Of a DNA stretch of 32,706 bases, positions 15,624-23,222 are shown piece by piece. The translations under genes and the position numbers were made by a program. Within the stretch, counting starts at the first letter, position 1. Each line of letters begins with the position of its first letter. Below the pieces are notes generated by a model, which made no database searches, was not told the origin of the DNA, and saw nothing but the letters and a program-made list of their open reading frames with translations. Origin of the DNA: an uncultured Bacteroides sp. (GTDB lineage Bacteria > Bacteroidota > Bacteroidia > Bacteroidales > Bacteroidaceae); the NCBI GenBank assembly GCA_949292025.1, contig CASEYC010000043.1, forward strand, positions 1 to 32,706, written 5' to 3'.

Positions 15624-15822
15624 CACCCGCGAAGTGGGGCACTACAGCCCCCTGGTTCCTGCCATGGTGGCGATATGCACCGCAGCCCCAGGCGAAGACG
15701 TGGAAATCATCATGAACGACATCCCCGCATTCAATGACGCCAAGGAATACCTGGCCGAACAAGGCATCGGCTTCCGCGAAATCTACGACGGGGAAACAAT
15801 GATTCTGCAATTCAGGCGGTAG
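15610..15822 (+). CDS. TusA-like small protein lacking the CPxP cysteine
   Basis: A 70-residue protein whose layout follows the TusA/SirA fold. VDTR stands at the start and a Pro-Leu turn follows (HYSPLVPAMVAI) where TusA has CPxP. PGEDVEIIMNDIPAF then aligns with the TusA PGE...DDP region, and a short helix and strand finish with ILQFRR. TusA-type proteins carry sulfur as a persulfide on the CPxP cysteine; here that Cys is absent, and the only Cys (AICTAAPGE) sits elsewhere. Sulfur transfer by the usual mechanism is therefore unlikely. It is co-transcribed with the acidic protein before it and ends 4 bp from the convergent MORN gene. The family call is mine from pattern matching. Confidence 0.55.
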   Translation: MKTVDTREVGHYSPLVPAMVAICTAAPGEDVEIIMNDIPAFNDAKEYLAEQGIGFREIYDGETMILQFRR

Positions 15823-15826
15823 CCGC

Positions 15827-17020
15827 TTATTTCTTCGCGTTTTCTTCAATCGACGAGATGCGCCCCATCTTGTAAGTCCCGCGACGCAGGACGGTGCCCT
15901 TCTCGTCGGTTTCCACAAAGGGACCGTCTTTCTTGCCCTGCTTGAAGAAGCCTTCGTAGCGGTGTCCGTTCTTGCTGGTCTCCACGCCGCTCCCCTCTTG
16001 CAGGCCGTCCACGAATCCACCGGTGTATTGCGAGCCGTCGGCCATCTTCAGAGTGCCTTGCCCGTTGAATTTGTCATCTTTCCATTCGCCTTCATAAGAA
16101 TCGCCCACGCTCCAGCGATAGGTGCCTGTACCGTGGCGCATGTTGTTCTTCCAGTCGCCCTCGTAGACGGCACCGTTAGCCCAAGTGAACGTGCCTCGGC
16201 CAGCTTTCAGGCCATTCTCGAAGTGACCCACATACTTGTCTCCGTTGGCATAATAATAGATGCCTTCGCCCGTGCGCTCGCCCTGGACGTAATCGCCCTC
16301 ATACCGCTCGCCGGTATGAAAGAAATAGACGCCCTGGCCATCCTGTATGTCGTTTCCCCAATGGCCCACGTATTTGTCGCCATTCGCGTAAATGAAAGTG
16401 CCCGTGCCGTGGCGCACGTCCCCCTTCCACTCGCCTTCGTAGCTGCTTCCGTCGTTCCACACCAGCTTTCCCTTGCCTTCTTTCTTGTCTTCGTGCCAGG
16501 CGCCCACGTATTCCGAACCATTCTTCCACGTGTAGGTGCCTTCGCCCTCGCGTTTGTCATACGCCCAGTTGCCTTGGTAGATGTCCCCGTTGTAGTAGTA
16601 CATCGTGCCCTCACCATGCTGGAAATCCTGATACCAGAGGCCGTCATAGCGATTGTTGTTGGTGAAGTAATAGATGCCACGTCCGTGTTGCTGGTCCTGG
16701 TACCATTCGCCGTCATAACGCTCGCCATCGGTGAAGGAATAGATGCCGTGCCCCTCACGCTTGCCTTTCACATAATCCCCCTCATAGGTATCCCCGTTCT
16801 TGAACACGGTTTTTCCCCGCCCGTTGGGTTTGCGGCCTTTCATTTCGCCGGTGTAGACCGAACCGTCCTTGAACGTATAGGTGCCTATCTTGATTTCCGA
16901 AGAGAAAAATCCCTTCACTTTACCGAAAAAACCTTCTTTCTGTTGCTCCTGGGCATTGGCACAAGTGGGAAAAGCCAAAGCCAAAGCGAGTGCTGCCATA
17001 TAAAATCTTCTCATAATCAT
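15827..17020 (-). CDS. Exported MORN-repeat protein
   Basis: A 397-residue protein with a signal peptide (MRRFYMAALALALAFPTCANA after an initial MI) followed by about 14 consecutive MORN repeats, each roughly 23 residues with a YxGxW-type core. Examples are YEGDYVKGK, YDGEWYQDQ, YVGAWHEDK, YEGEWKGDV and YVGHWGNDI. MORN repeats form extended beta-hairpin solenoids used for protein or lipid contacts; their bacterial roles are mostly unknown. The signal peptide places it in the periplasm or outside. A second ATG at 17014 is an equally possible start. The last 30 residues leave the repeat pattern. It is monocistronic with a -7 box at 17076-17083. Confidence 0.85.
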   Translation of the reverse strand: MIMRRFYMAALALALAFPTCANAQEQQKEGFFGKVKGFFSSEIKIGTYTFKDGSVYTGEMKGRKPNGRGKTVFKNGDTYEGDYVKGKREGHGIYSFTDGERYDGEWYQDQQHGRGIYYFTNNNRYDGLWYQDFQHGEGTMYYYNGDIYQGNWAYDKREGEGTYTWKNGSEYVGAWHEDKKEGKGKLVWNDGSSYEGEWKGDVRHGTGTFIYANGDKYVGHWGNDIQDGQGVYFFHTGERYEGDYVQGERTGEGIYYYANGDKYVGHFENGLKAGRGTFTWANGAVYEGDWKNNMRHGTGTYRWSVGDSYEGEWKDDKFNGQGTLKMADGSQYTGGFVDGLQEGSGVETSKNGHRYEGFFKQGKKDGPFVETDEKGTVLRRGTYKMGRISSIEENAKK

Positions 17021-17075
17021 CTATCAAAAAAAAGTATTGGATTCCCATCTAACCCATAGACGGAAAAAGCAGGAG

Positions 17076-17083
17076 CAAAGTTA
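17076..17083 (-). promoter_or_regulatory. -7 box of the MORN-repeat gene
   Basis: TAACTTTG on the minus strand (17083-17076) matches TAnnTTTG, about 56 nt upstream of the start codon. No well-spaced -33 box was found. Confidence 0.45.
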
Positions 17084-17120
17084 CAATTTATCCCCCAAAC
17101 CGGGAAGAAAGCGGGCTTTT

Positions 17121-18419
17121 TTAGGAGAAATTTTTCCCGCAAACGACCATTTTTAAGTTCTCTTTACATAAGTATTTCTGAGCCAAATCCCGCAATTCGT
17201 CCGGCGTGACGGTTTCTATGGCCTGGAGAATGTCCGTGAAGTAGGATTTGTCCAAGCCGGAAATACGGATGAATATCCAGGCATCGGAAAGGGAAAAGAC
17301 CGATTCATAACTCCGGCACATCTCGCCCAGCATATAGCTGCGCACGCGATCCAGTTCCTCGTCGGGCACCCGCTCACAACACAGGCGGTCCATCTCTTTG
17401 TACACCTCCTGCACCAGGGGCTGCACATACTCCGGGGCGGTGTCTGAGGATATGGTCAACACCCCCTCGCCGGGATAAGGCAGCAGACCGGCGGTAATGC
17501 CGTAGGTATAGCCTTTCTGTTCGCGGATGTTAGCCATCAGGCGGCTTCCGAAATATCCCCCGAAGAGCGTGACGAGGACGCGCAGCTTCAGATAGTCCGG
17601 ATGGTGCTGGTTCAGCGAGAGCATCCCCATGCGCACGGCATTCTGCGCCGCGCCTTCCCGCTCCAGGAAAAGGGTTTTCCCCGCGTCTCCGCAGGGTTGG
17701 AAACTCATCTTCTCCATAGGGTGGAATCCGCTGCCGAAAGATTCCCGTCCGAAATGCTCCTCCACCAGGCGCAGGCAGCGCGCGTCTATCCGGCCGGACA
17801 AGTAGATGGAACAGTTGGCCGAATGATAATAGCGCGCATAGAAGCGTCGCAACGCTTCCGGGGTGATACGGCGGTAATCCTCCTCGCAAAGTATATGGCC
17901 TGCCGGATGCCTTTCCCCATAGAGGAAGTTCATCAACGCCCGCCCCGCCACAAACTCCGCCTTCGACGAGTTGACCAGGAACTGGCGGACATTGGTCTCC
18001 AGCACCACTTTCAGCTCCTTCTCAGGATAGAGCGGTTCCTTGACCACGGATTCGAGCACGTCCAGCGTCTCGGGAAGGTATTTGCCCAAGGAATAGAGGG
18101 TCAGGTAGGTATATTCCGCCGCACTGGCCAGCTCCAGCCAGGCGCCATAATAATCCAGCCGCTCGGCTATCTCCGCGGAGGGGAAACGCGCCGTGCCCTC
18201 GCGCAACATCCGGTTGGCAAACAAAGCTTGCAAGGGAATTTCCTGATGCCACCGCCCGCCGCCAAAGAGGAGGTCGATACGCACTACGTCGCCATCGCCT
18301 GCATTGAACACGTGCAGGGGGATGCCGTTGGGCATCCGGATGTATTCCGGCTCACGCACCGGGGTGTGGCCGGGCATAGATATTAAAGGAGGAACACTTC
18401 TATCTAACACACTGCTCAT
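17121..18419 (-). CDS. M16-family peptidase homologue with degenerate zinc site
   Basis: A 432-residue protein with the two-domain M16 (pitrilysin/processing-peptidase) layout. In active enzymes the N-terminal domain carries HxxEH in a context like HFLEHMLFKGT. The aligned stretch here is LFANRMLREGT (residues 66-76), so both zinc-ligand histidines and the catalytic glutamate are replaced (Leu66, Asn69, Arg70). The C-terminal domain keeps the substrate-contacting Arg/Tyr region (IREQKGYTYGITAG). It therefore resembles the non-catalytic subunit of paired M16 systems, but no active M16 partner is visible nearby. No signal peptide is obvious. Its start overlaps the end of the orphan membrane gene by 20 bp. 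Confidence 0.85.
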   Translation of the reverse strand: MSSVLDRSVPPLISMPGHTPVREPEYIRMPNGIPLHVFNAGDGDVVRIDLLFGGGRWHQEIPLQALFANRMLREGTARFPSAEIAERLDYYGAWLELASAAEYTYLTLYSLGKYLPETLDVLESVVKEPLYPEKELKVVLETNVRQFLVNSSKAEFVAGRALMNFLYGERHPAGHILCEEDYRRITPEALRRFYARYYHSANCSIYLSGRIDARCLRLVEEHFGRESFGSGFHPMEKMSFQPCGDAGKTLFLEREGAAQNAVRMGMLSLNQHHPDYLKLRVLVTLFGGYFGSRLMANIREQKGYTYGITAGLLPYPGEGVLTISSDTAPEYVQPLVQEVYKEMDRLCCERVPDEELDRVRSYMLGEMCRSYESVFSLSDAWIFIRISGLDKSYFTDILQAIETVTPDELRDLAQKYLCKENLKMVVCGKNFS

Positions 18420-19386
18420 TGCGACTTCTCCTCTCTATCATGTGAATCTTTTCTTTTTCCTTGCTATTACGTCCACATTCTATACATACGTCTTCCCACA
18501 ATCTTTTTTTGTATCCCTCATCCTTGGCAAACAAAGGCGTATAAAATTTATCCGTAGCCATATCCTCATCAAGAAGGGAACTATCTGCCTCTCCCCATGA
18601 ATCAAGCTTAGAATTCTTGGACCGATTCTTTTTTTGTTCTTTATGAATTACATGTTTAAAATTTTCGGCATTCTTAGTACTCAGTTCGCGCTCGTTTTGT
18701 TCTTTCTCTGAAAGCAAGTCCCATTCTTCCTCTGTTTGTTTCCCAAATACGCCTTGGGATGTCCAAATTCTATTCACCACTTTCAAGACTTCCAAAGAAA
18801 GATAATCTGGTTTGAAACACAAGGTTCCGAAATCTCTTATTTTGGTGGCTTCATCCAAATTCGGGTCTGAAATATGTTTCATTGCCACTTCAATCTCTTT
18901 ATTGTAATTTCGGAATTTTAATTCCAATTCATGCAGCAAATCAAACTTGCTCGGATCTTTATAAAATTGTTCCAAATACAAATCCTTAGGCAACAATTGC
19001 AGTTTTAGGAAATGTTCTTCCGAAGGATATTGACTCGGATTTTTCCGAAACTTCATCAACATAGCCAAGGTGCAGACCTTATTGCGATACAAATGGCGAA
19101 TGATATCCCTCAAAAGCAAGTATTGGCATTCCTTGTCTATACGGTCTTTTTCCGCTTCACGTTCAATGCTTTCTTTGGTCAATTTTGTATATTTATAAGA
19201 CCAAAGAGCTACTATTAAAGACCCAATAGCCAAAAATACAGAGAACAGGGTTATCAAGAAAGTTATAAATACGCCCCAATTCCACGTATCAAGCCCTACT
19301 CCTTGATGCAATATTTGATCCAAGGTTACAGGAAATGCACTTTCTTCTTTATCTACCAAAACAAAATAAAGTAAACCATCCAACAT
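18400..19386 (-). CDS. Orphan membrane-anchored protein, AT-rich
   Basis: I do not recognise the family. The 328-residue protein has one clear transmembrane helix near residues 37-62 (GVFITFLITLFSVFLAIG...), followed by a charged helical stretch (KYTKLTKESIEREAEKDRID) and a largely alpha-helical, Lys/Glu-rich cytoplasmic part. Three Cys lie near the middle and two form CIEC near the C-terminus. Base composition is clearly lower in GC than the flanking M16 and PBP genes, which suggests recent acquisition. A helix anchor plus charged helical soluble domain is a layout seen in some defence or accessory proteins, but nothing here proves that. It precedes the M16 gene with a 20-bp overlap and is preceded by a palindromic element. 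Confidence 0.7.
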   Translation of the reverse strand: MLDGLLYFVLVDKEESAFPVTLDQILHQGVGLDTWNWGVFITFLITLFSVFLAIGSLIVALWSYKYTKLTKESIEREAEKDRIDKECQYLLLRDIIRHLYRNKVCTLAMLMKFRKNPSQYPSEEHFLKLQLLPKDLYLEQFYKDPSKFDLLHELELKFRNYNKEIEVAMKHISDPNLDEATKIRDFGTLCFKPDYLSLEVLKVVNRIWTSQGVFGKQTEEEWDLLSEKEQNERELSTKNAENFKHVIHKEQKKNRSKNSKLDSWGEADSSLLDEDMATDKFYTPLFAKDEGYKKRLWEDVCIECGRNSKEKEKIHMIERRSRNEQCVR

Positions 19387-19411
19387 AAATAACTAGTCTT
19401 ATTAGTTTATA

Positions 19412-19519
19412 CTATAAATAGAATTTAGTGAATCCGATGAAACGGGAGTAGCCTAATACTCCTCCCCGGAGGAGGGGAATTCAGTTGCCATAGACGCTTC
19501 ATCTAAATCTAATTTATAG
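19412..19519. repeat. Nested imperfect palindrome between folK and the orphan membrane gene
   Basis: Outer arms 19412-19428 and 19503-19519 pair over 17 nt with a small shift. GATGAAACG (19436-19444) pairs with 19495-19503 over 8 of 9, and a central CTCCTCC/GGAGGAG hairpin sits at 19459-19474. The whole 108 bp could fold into one branched stem. It fills nearly all of the 150-bp gap and could be a terminator, an RNA-processing site or a small mobile remnant. Confidence 0.6.
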
Positions 19520-19536
19520 CACTTACTTATCATTAT

Positions 19537-19911
19537 TCAATATTCTTTGTCCAATTCCTCCATACCTTTCCGCACGTATGCCCGTTTCCAATCTTCTTTT
19601 TTATAAATTTCCCCATCGCAAGCTAACAAATCAATATCCAATCGTATGATTTCAATTTGTCGTTCTTCTTGTGTAGAGCCGACCTCTCTCTCTAACATTT
19701 TCAAGCAGTCCACCACTTCCGTGCGGCCCAGAGCAGATTCGAAGCGTGCCACCTGGTTGGCGAACAGCGCCCGGCGGCTGAGGCGCAGCGGCTCCGTGTC
19801 CACCTCGCGCGAGAAGCGGATGCCGGGAAACGCTTCTGCCAGACGCCGGCGGGCGAAGGCCAGATTGGCGTGCCGGTGTTCGTTGCTTCCTATGCAGAGG
19901 GTATAGACCAT
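19537..19911 (-). CDS. folK: Short HPPK-like protein (2-amino-4-hydroxy-6-hydroxymethyldihydropteridine pyrophosphokinase)
   Basis: A 124-residue protein resembling FolK, which transfers pyrophosphate from ATP to 6-hydroxymethyldihydropterin in folate synthesis. Visible family marks are CIGSN near the start (residues 6-10), followed by a helix (LAFARRRLAEAFPG), FANQVARFES (50-59), and IRLDIDLLACDG with Asp92 and Asp94 at the Mg-binding positions. It is about 35 residues shorter than the E. coli enzyme, and the loop with the RPHPR-type arginines after the Asp pair is missing. So activity is uncertain and it may be a divergent relative. I chose ATG 19911, because the upstream part of the frame lies antisense inside the PBP gene's frame region. 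It follows that gene by 13 bp. Confidence 0.62.
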   Translation of the reverse strand: MVYTLCIGSNEHRHANLAFARRRLAEAFPGIRFSREVDTEPLRLSRRALFANQVARFESALGRTEVVDCLKMLEREVGSTQEERQIEIIRLDIDLLACDGEIYKKEDWKRAYVRKGMEELDKEY

Positions 19912-19924
19912 GGCTATCAATCCG

Positions 19925-22267
19925 TCAGTTGAAAAACTCGTCCAGGCCCTCCACAGGTTCATTTCCCTCGAAGATGCCTTCGTCCACCGCATCATTGGCG
20001 CAGGGGTCGTAGTTGGGCGGAAGCTGGAAGGTCTCGTTCTCGTCATAACCCAGGCTCTTGTCGGCAAAGACCTTGTTCATGAACTTCGCCCAGATGGGCA
20101 GCGCGGTAGAAGCACCCTGACCGTGGAGCATGGTGTCGAAGTGGATGTCGCGGTCTTCACCGCCGAACCAGCATCCGGAGACAAGCGAGGGGGTGAAGCC
20201 CATGAACCAGCCGTCAGCGTGGAGATTGGTGGTACCCGTCTTGCCGCCCATGTCCGCCTTGATGCCATAGCGGAAGCGCACGCGGCCGCCTGTACCTTCA
20301 TTGATGACAGCGCGGAGCATCACGAGCATCTTGTAGGCGCTGGACGCGCTGATGACCTCCTGCATCTGCGGGGCGAAGGTGGCCACCACGTTGCCCTCGC
20401 TGTCCTCGATGTGGGTGACAAAAAGGGGTGCCACGCGGATGCCCTTGTTGGGGAAGGCTGTATAGGCACTGACCATCTCGCCCACGGACACTTCGCAAGG
20501 ACCGAGGCAGAGGGAAACGGAGGGGAAGATGTCCTGGTTGCGCAGGCCGAAGTTGTGGAGCAGGCGCTTCAGTTCGTAGGGATTGAGCTTGCTCATCAGG
20601 TAGGCCGTGATCCAGTTGTCCGAGTTGGCCAAGCCCCACTTCAGGGTGACCATCTCGCCCAAACGCTTCTTGTTGGAATTGTTGGGCGTCCAGGGGATGC
20701 CGTTCTCGTCCATCAGGGTATATTGCACATGCCTGGCCTCGTCGCAGGGCGAGAAACCGTTCTCCATGGCCAGCGTGTAGACGTAGGGCTTCACCGTGGA
20801 GCCTATCTGGCGGCGTCCCACCATGGCCATGTCATACTGGAAATAGTGGTAGTTGGGACCACCCACGTAGGCTTTGACGTGCCCGTTGTGCGGGTCCATC
20901 GACATGAAGCCGGCGCGGAGGAAATACTTGTAGTAGCGGATGGAGTCCATCGGCGTGAGCACCGTGTCCTTCACCATCTCATCGTTCTCCCACGTGAAGA
21001 CGGACATCTCTTGCGGAGTATTAAAGGCTTTCTGAATCTCGGCTTCGCTCTTGCCCAGCTTCTTCATGATGCGGTAGCGGTCGGACTGGCGCATGGCACG
21101 ATCCAGAATTTCATCCACCTGCTCTTGCGTGAGGCGATAGGTGTAAGGAGCCTTCTTGGCGCCTTTCTTGTCCTTGAAGAAATAGGGTTGCATCTCGCGG
21201 AGGTGTTCGGTGACGGCCTCTTCAGCATATTGCTGCATGCGCGAATCGATGGTGGTGTGGATTTTCAATCCATCCGTATAGAGGTTATAGGGCTTGCCGT
21301 CCTTCTTGAAGTTCTTGTTGCACCAGCCGTAGAGGGGATTGGTCTCCCAGTCGATGGAGTCCTCGTAGAACTGCTGCATCTGCCAGCCGCGGTAGTTGGA
21401 TTTGACGGGCTTCTTGGCGGTCATCACCCCGCGCAGGTATTCGCGGAAATAGGTGGCCAGGCCCTCCTTGTGGTCCACGCGATTATAATGCAATTCGAGG
21501 GGAAGGGCTTGGAGCGAGTCGCACTCGGCCTGGGTCAGGTAGCCCGCCTTGCGCATCTGGTCGAGCACCACATTCCTGCGTCCGCGCGTCTGTTCCCTGC
21601 GGCGCAGGGGGTTGTAGAGCGAAGGGTTCTTGCACATGCCCACCAAGGTGGCGGCCTCTTCTATCTTCAGGTCCTTGGGCTGGCAGCCGAAGTAAGTATG
21701 AGCGGCGGTCTTGATGCCCACGGCATTGTTGAGGAAGTCGAACTTGTTGAGGTACATCGTCAGGATTTCCTCCTTCGTGTAATACCGCTCCAGGTTGACG
21801 GCAATGACCCACTCGATGGGCTTCTGGAAGAGGCGTTCCATCACGTTGTCCGCGCTGGGCGAATAGAGCTGTTTGGAAAGCTGCTGGGTGATGGTGCTTC
21901 CGCCGCCGGCATTCTTCTGCATCAGGATGCCGCGCTTCAGGATGGCACGGAACAAGGCCTTGGCGTCGATGCCGGAGTGGTCGGCAAAGCGCACGTCCTC
22001 CGTCGCGATGAGGGCGTTGATGAGGTTGGGCGACAAGTCGTTGTAGCCCACATACACACGGTTTTCCTTGCTGTACGAATAGGTTCCCAAGGCTTTCCCG
22101 TCGGCAGACAGGACCTCGGTGGCAAACTTGTAATTGGGGTTCTCCAGGTCCTCTACCGGGGGCATGTAGCCTATCCAGCCTTGGGCGATGGAGTAGAAGA
22201 TGCCGACGCACGCCAGCACGCACACGGCGAGGAATATCCAAAGGGTGATTATGATTTTCTTGATCAT
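19925..22267 (-). CDS. Class A penicillin-binding protein (PBP1A type)
   Basis: A 780-residue bifunctional peptidoglycan synthase. An N-terminal membrane anchor (IIITLWIFLAVCVLACVGIF) is followed by a GT51 glycosyltransferase domain with catalytic Glu90 in ATEDVRFADHSG and GGGSTITQQLSKQL (121-134). The transpeptidase domain has SxxK at Ser490 (GSTVKP), SDN at about 549-551 and KTG at 676-678 (GKTGTT). The enzyme polymerises lipid II and crosslinks the stem peptides at the outer face of the inner membrane. Length and domain order are normal, and the start is supported by the -7 box at 22295-22302. folK follows on the same transcript. Confidence 0.96.
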   Translation of the reverse strand: MIKKIIITLWIFLAVCVLACVGIFYSIAQGWIGYMPPVEDLENPNYKFATEVLSADGKALGTYSYSKENRVYVGYNDLSPNLINALIATEDVRFADHSGIDAKALFRAILKRGILMQKNAGGGSTITQQLSKQLYSPSADNVMERLFQKPIEWVIAVNLERYYTKEEILTMYLNKFDFLNNAVGIKTAAHTYFGCQPKDLKIEEAATLVGMCKNPSLYNPLRRREQTRGRRNVVLDQMRKAGYLTQAECDSLQALPLELHYNRVDHKEGLATYFREYLRGVMTAKKPVKSNYRGWQMQQFYEDSIDWETNPLYGWCNKNFKKDGKPYNLYTDGLKIHTTIDSRMQQYAEEAVTEHLREMQPYFFKDKKGAKKAPYTYRLTQEQVDEILDRAMRQSDRYRIMKKLGKSEAEIQKAFNTPQEMSVFTWENDEMVKDTVLTPMDSIRYYKYFLRAGFMSMDPHNGHVKAYVGGPNYHYFQYDMAMVGRRQIGSTVKPYVYTLAMENGFSPCDEARHVQYTLMDENGIPWTPNNSNKKRLGEMVTLKWGLANSDNWITAYLMSKLNPYELKRLLHNFGLRNQDIFPSVSLCLGPCEVSVGEMVSAYTAFPNKGIRVAPLFVTHIEDSEGNVVATFAPQMQEVISASSAYKMLVMLRAVINEGTGGRVRFRYGIKADMGGKTGTTNLHADGWFMGFTPSLVSGCWFGGEDRDIHFDTMLHGQGASTALPIWAKFMNKVFADKSLGYDENETFQLPPNYDPCANDAVDEGIFEGNEPVEGLDEFFN

Positions 22268-22294
22268 TCGCTTTCTGCTTTTTCATTAACCGTG

Positions 22295-22302
22295 CAAAGG
22301 TA
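22295..22302 (-). promoter_or_regulatory. -7 box of the PBP1A-folK unit
   Basis: TACCTTTG on the minus strand matches TAnnTTTG. A TTTTC about 19 nt further upstream is a weak -33 candidate. The leader would be about 25 nt. Confidence 0.5.
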
Positions 22303-22394
22303 AGAAATAAATTCGGAACTTGAAAATCCAGAAGAGGCTAAGGGCATGATTTTCGGCAATCGGCGAACGCCACGCGCCCGCACCGTCCTGTAAA

Positions 22395-22691
22395 TCAGGC
22401 AGACACAGGTTCTTGGGAAGCATCCGAATGGCACACGGCAATGATAGGCTCGCCAAGCGCATCCTCTATGGCAATGAGCGTATCAATGGTGAAATTGTGA
22501 GTTCCACGCATCCATCTGCTTATCTCGGACTCTTTTTTCCCGAGACGCAGTGCGAGATCCCTTTGCTTAAGTCCCTTGCTTTCCAAGATTTCATGTATCC
22601 TGTCCACGATTTTGAAAGACAGATTGACCATGCGCCTGATTTCAGGATTGACCCTTTGGCGTCTTGCTTCGATAATACTACTTCTTTTCAT
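22395..22691 (-). CDS. XRE-family helix-turn-helix protein, probable antitoxin
   Basis: A 98-residue protein with a basic N-terminus, a helical linker (NLSFKIVDRIHEILESKG) and a clear XRE helix-turn-helix at about residues 40-80 (LKQRDLALRLGKKESEISRWMRGTHNF). The C-terminal helix (TLIAIEDALGEPII) is typical of HigA-like antitoxins. It overlaps the upstream partner gene by 14 bp, with the partner first, which is the higBA order. It would bind the palindromic operator at 23168-23183 and repress the pair. Antitoxin status is inferred from arrangement; it could also be a stand-alone regulator. Confidence 0.75.
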   Translation of the reverse strand: MKRSSIIEARRQRVNPEIRRMVNLSFKIVDRIHEILESKGLKQRDLALRLGKKESEISRWMRGTHNFTIDTLIAIEDALGEPIIAVCHSDASQEPVSA

Positions 22692-23166
22692 AGCGGGTGA
22701 AATTTAAGTTGCCTATCATTTTTTTGTCCCTTATGATGACTTCGCCGTCTCTTATGCGCGAGGCAATAAAACGGCTGGTGTCAATCAACATTTCCACATA
22801 CCCTGCAAGGGTCTCGCTGTTTTGCCAGGAACCGGCATCCTTGACGCCCCCGTTTCCGAGAACAAGAATCCTATCCGATATCCTCAAACAATACAAGCGC
22901 AACTTGTTTCCGACATCAATCGGGATTACCCCGACACCGTCACCATACCTTCCTTCCGGGCGGAAATAGCGCTCCAGCGCGCCCTTTTCCCCGATTTTAT
23001 CAAGCCACGAAATGATAACATCTATTTCATCGTCATATCCACTCCCTTCAGGAAATTTTTCAAAAAACCTCTCAAATTCAGAGAGCTCTTCTTCCTCCAG
23101 ACGGACGCTGTAGAAACTCACTTCATCATGCTCTTCTATCAACTCTATGCTGTACTTCTGATTCAT
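22678..23166 (-). CDS. Putative toxin partner of the XRE protein
   Basis: A 162-residue protein starting MNQKYSIELIEEHDEVSFYS. The central part (GNKLRLYCLRISDRILVLGNGG, about residues 90-112) has the shape of the RelE/HigB-like core in which strands carry LRLxxLR and ILxLxNG. The N-terminal 70 residues are acidic (EEEELSEFERFF), and the C-terminus ends in basic strands (GNLNFTRYEKK). Genes of this type paired with an XRE gene are, as I recall, frequent in Bacteroidales. Toxicity is inferred, not shown. I chose ATG 23166, because the 13 codons upstream overlap the operator. GC content is lower than in the neighbours, as expected for a mobile pair. Confidence 0.62.
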   Translation of the reverse strand: MNQKYSIELIEEHDEVSFYSVRLEEEELSEFERFFEKFPEGSGYDDEIDVIISWLDKIGEKGALERYFRPEGRYGDGVGVIPIDVGNKLRLYCLRISDRILVLGNGGVKDAGSWQNSETLAGYVEMLIDTSRFIASRIRDGEVIIRDKKMIGNLNFTRYEKK

Positions 23167-23167
23167 C

Positions 23168-23183
23168 TTAACCTTAAAGTTAA
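23168..23183 (-). promoter_or_regulatory. Palindromic operator of the toxin-antitoxin-like pair
   Basis: TTAACCTTAAAGTTAA is a 16-bp palindrome with one mismatched base pair, lying 1 nt upstream of the start codon and just downstream of the promoter. The position suits autoregulation by the XRE protein. Confidence 0.5.
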
Positions 23184-23191
23184 CCGCATGG

Positions 23192-23222
23192 CAAAGGTAA
23201 AGCATTTATCCCGAAACACCAA
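23192..23222 (-). promoter_or_regulatory. Promoter of the toxin-antitoxin-like pair
   Basis: TACCTTTG (23199-23192) is a -7 match and TTGG (23222-23219) lies 19 nt upstream as a -33-like element. The predicted transcript start near 23187 puts the palindrome inside the leader. Confidence 0.55.

Noticed and set aside
19910-22303. Long plus-strand open frame (797 codons) opposite the PBP1A gene
   Set aside because: The same artefact of GC-rich codon bias; the minus-strand frame has all GT51 and transpeptidase motifs.
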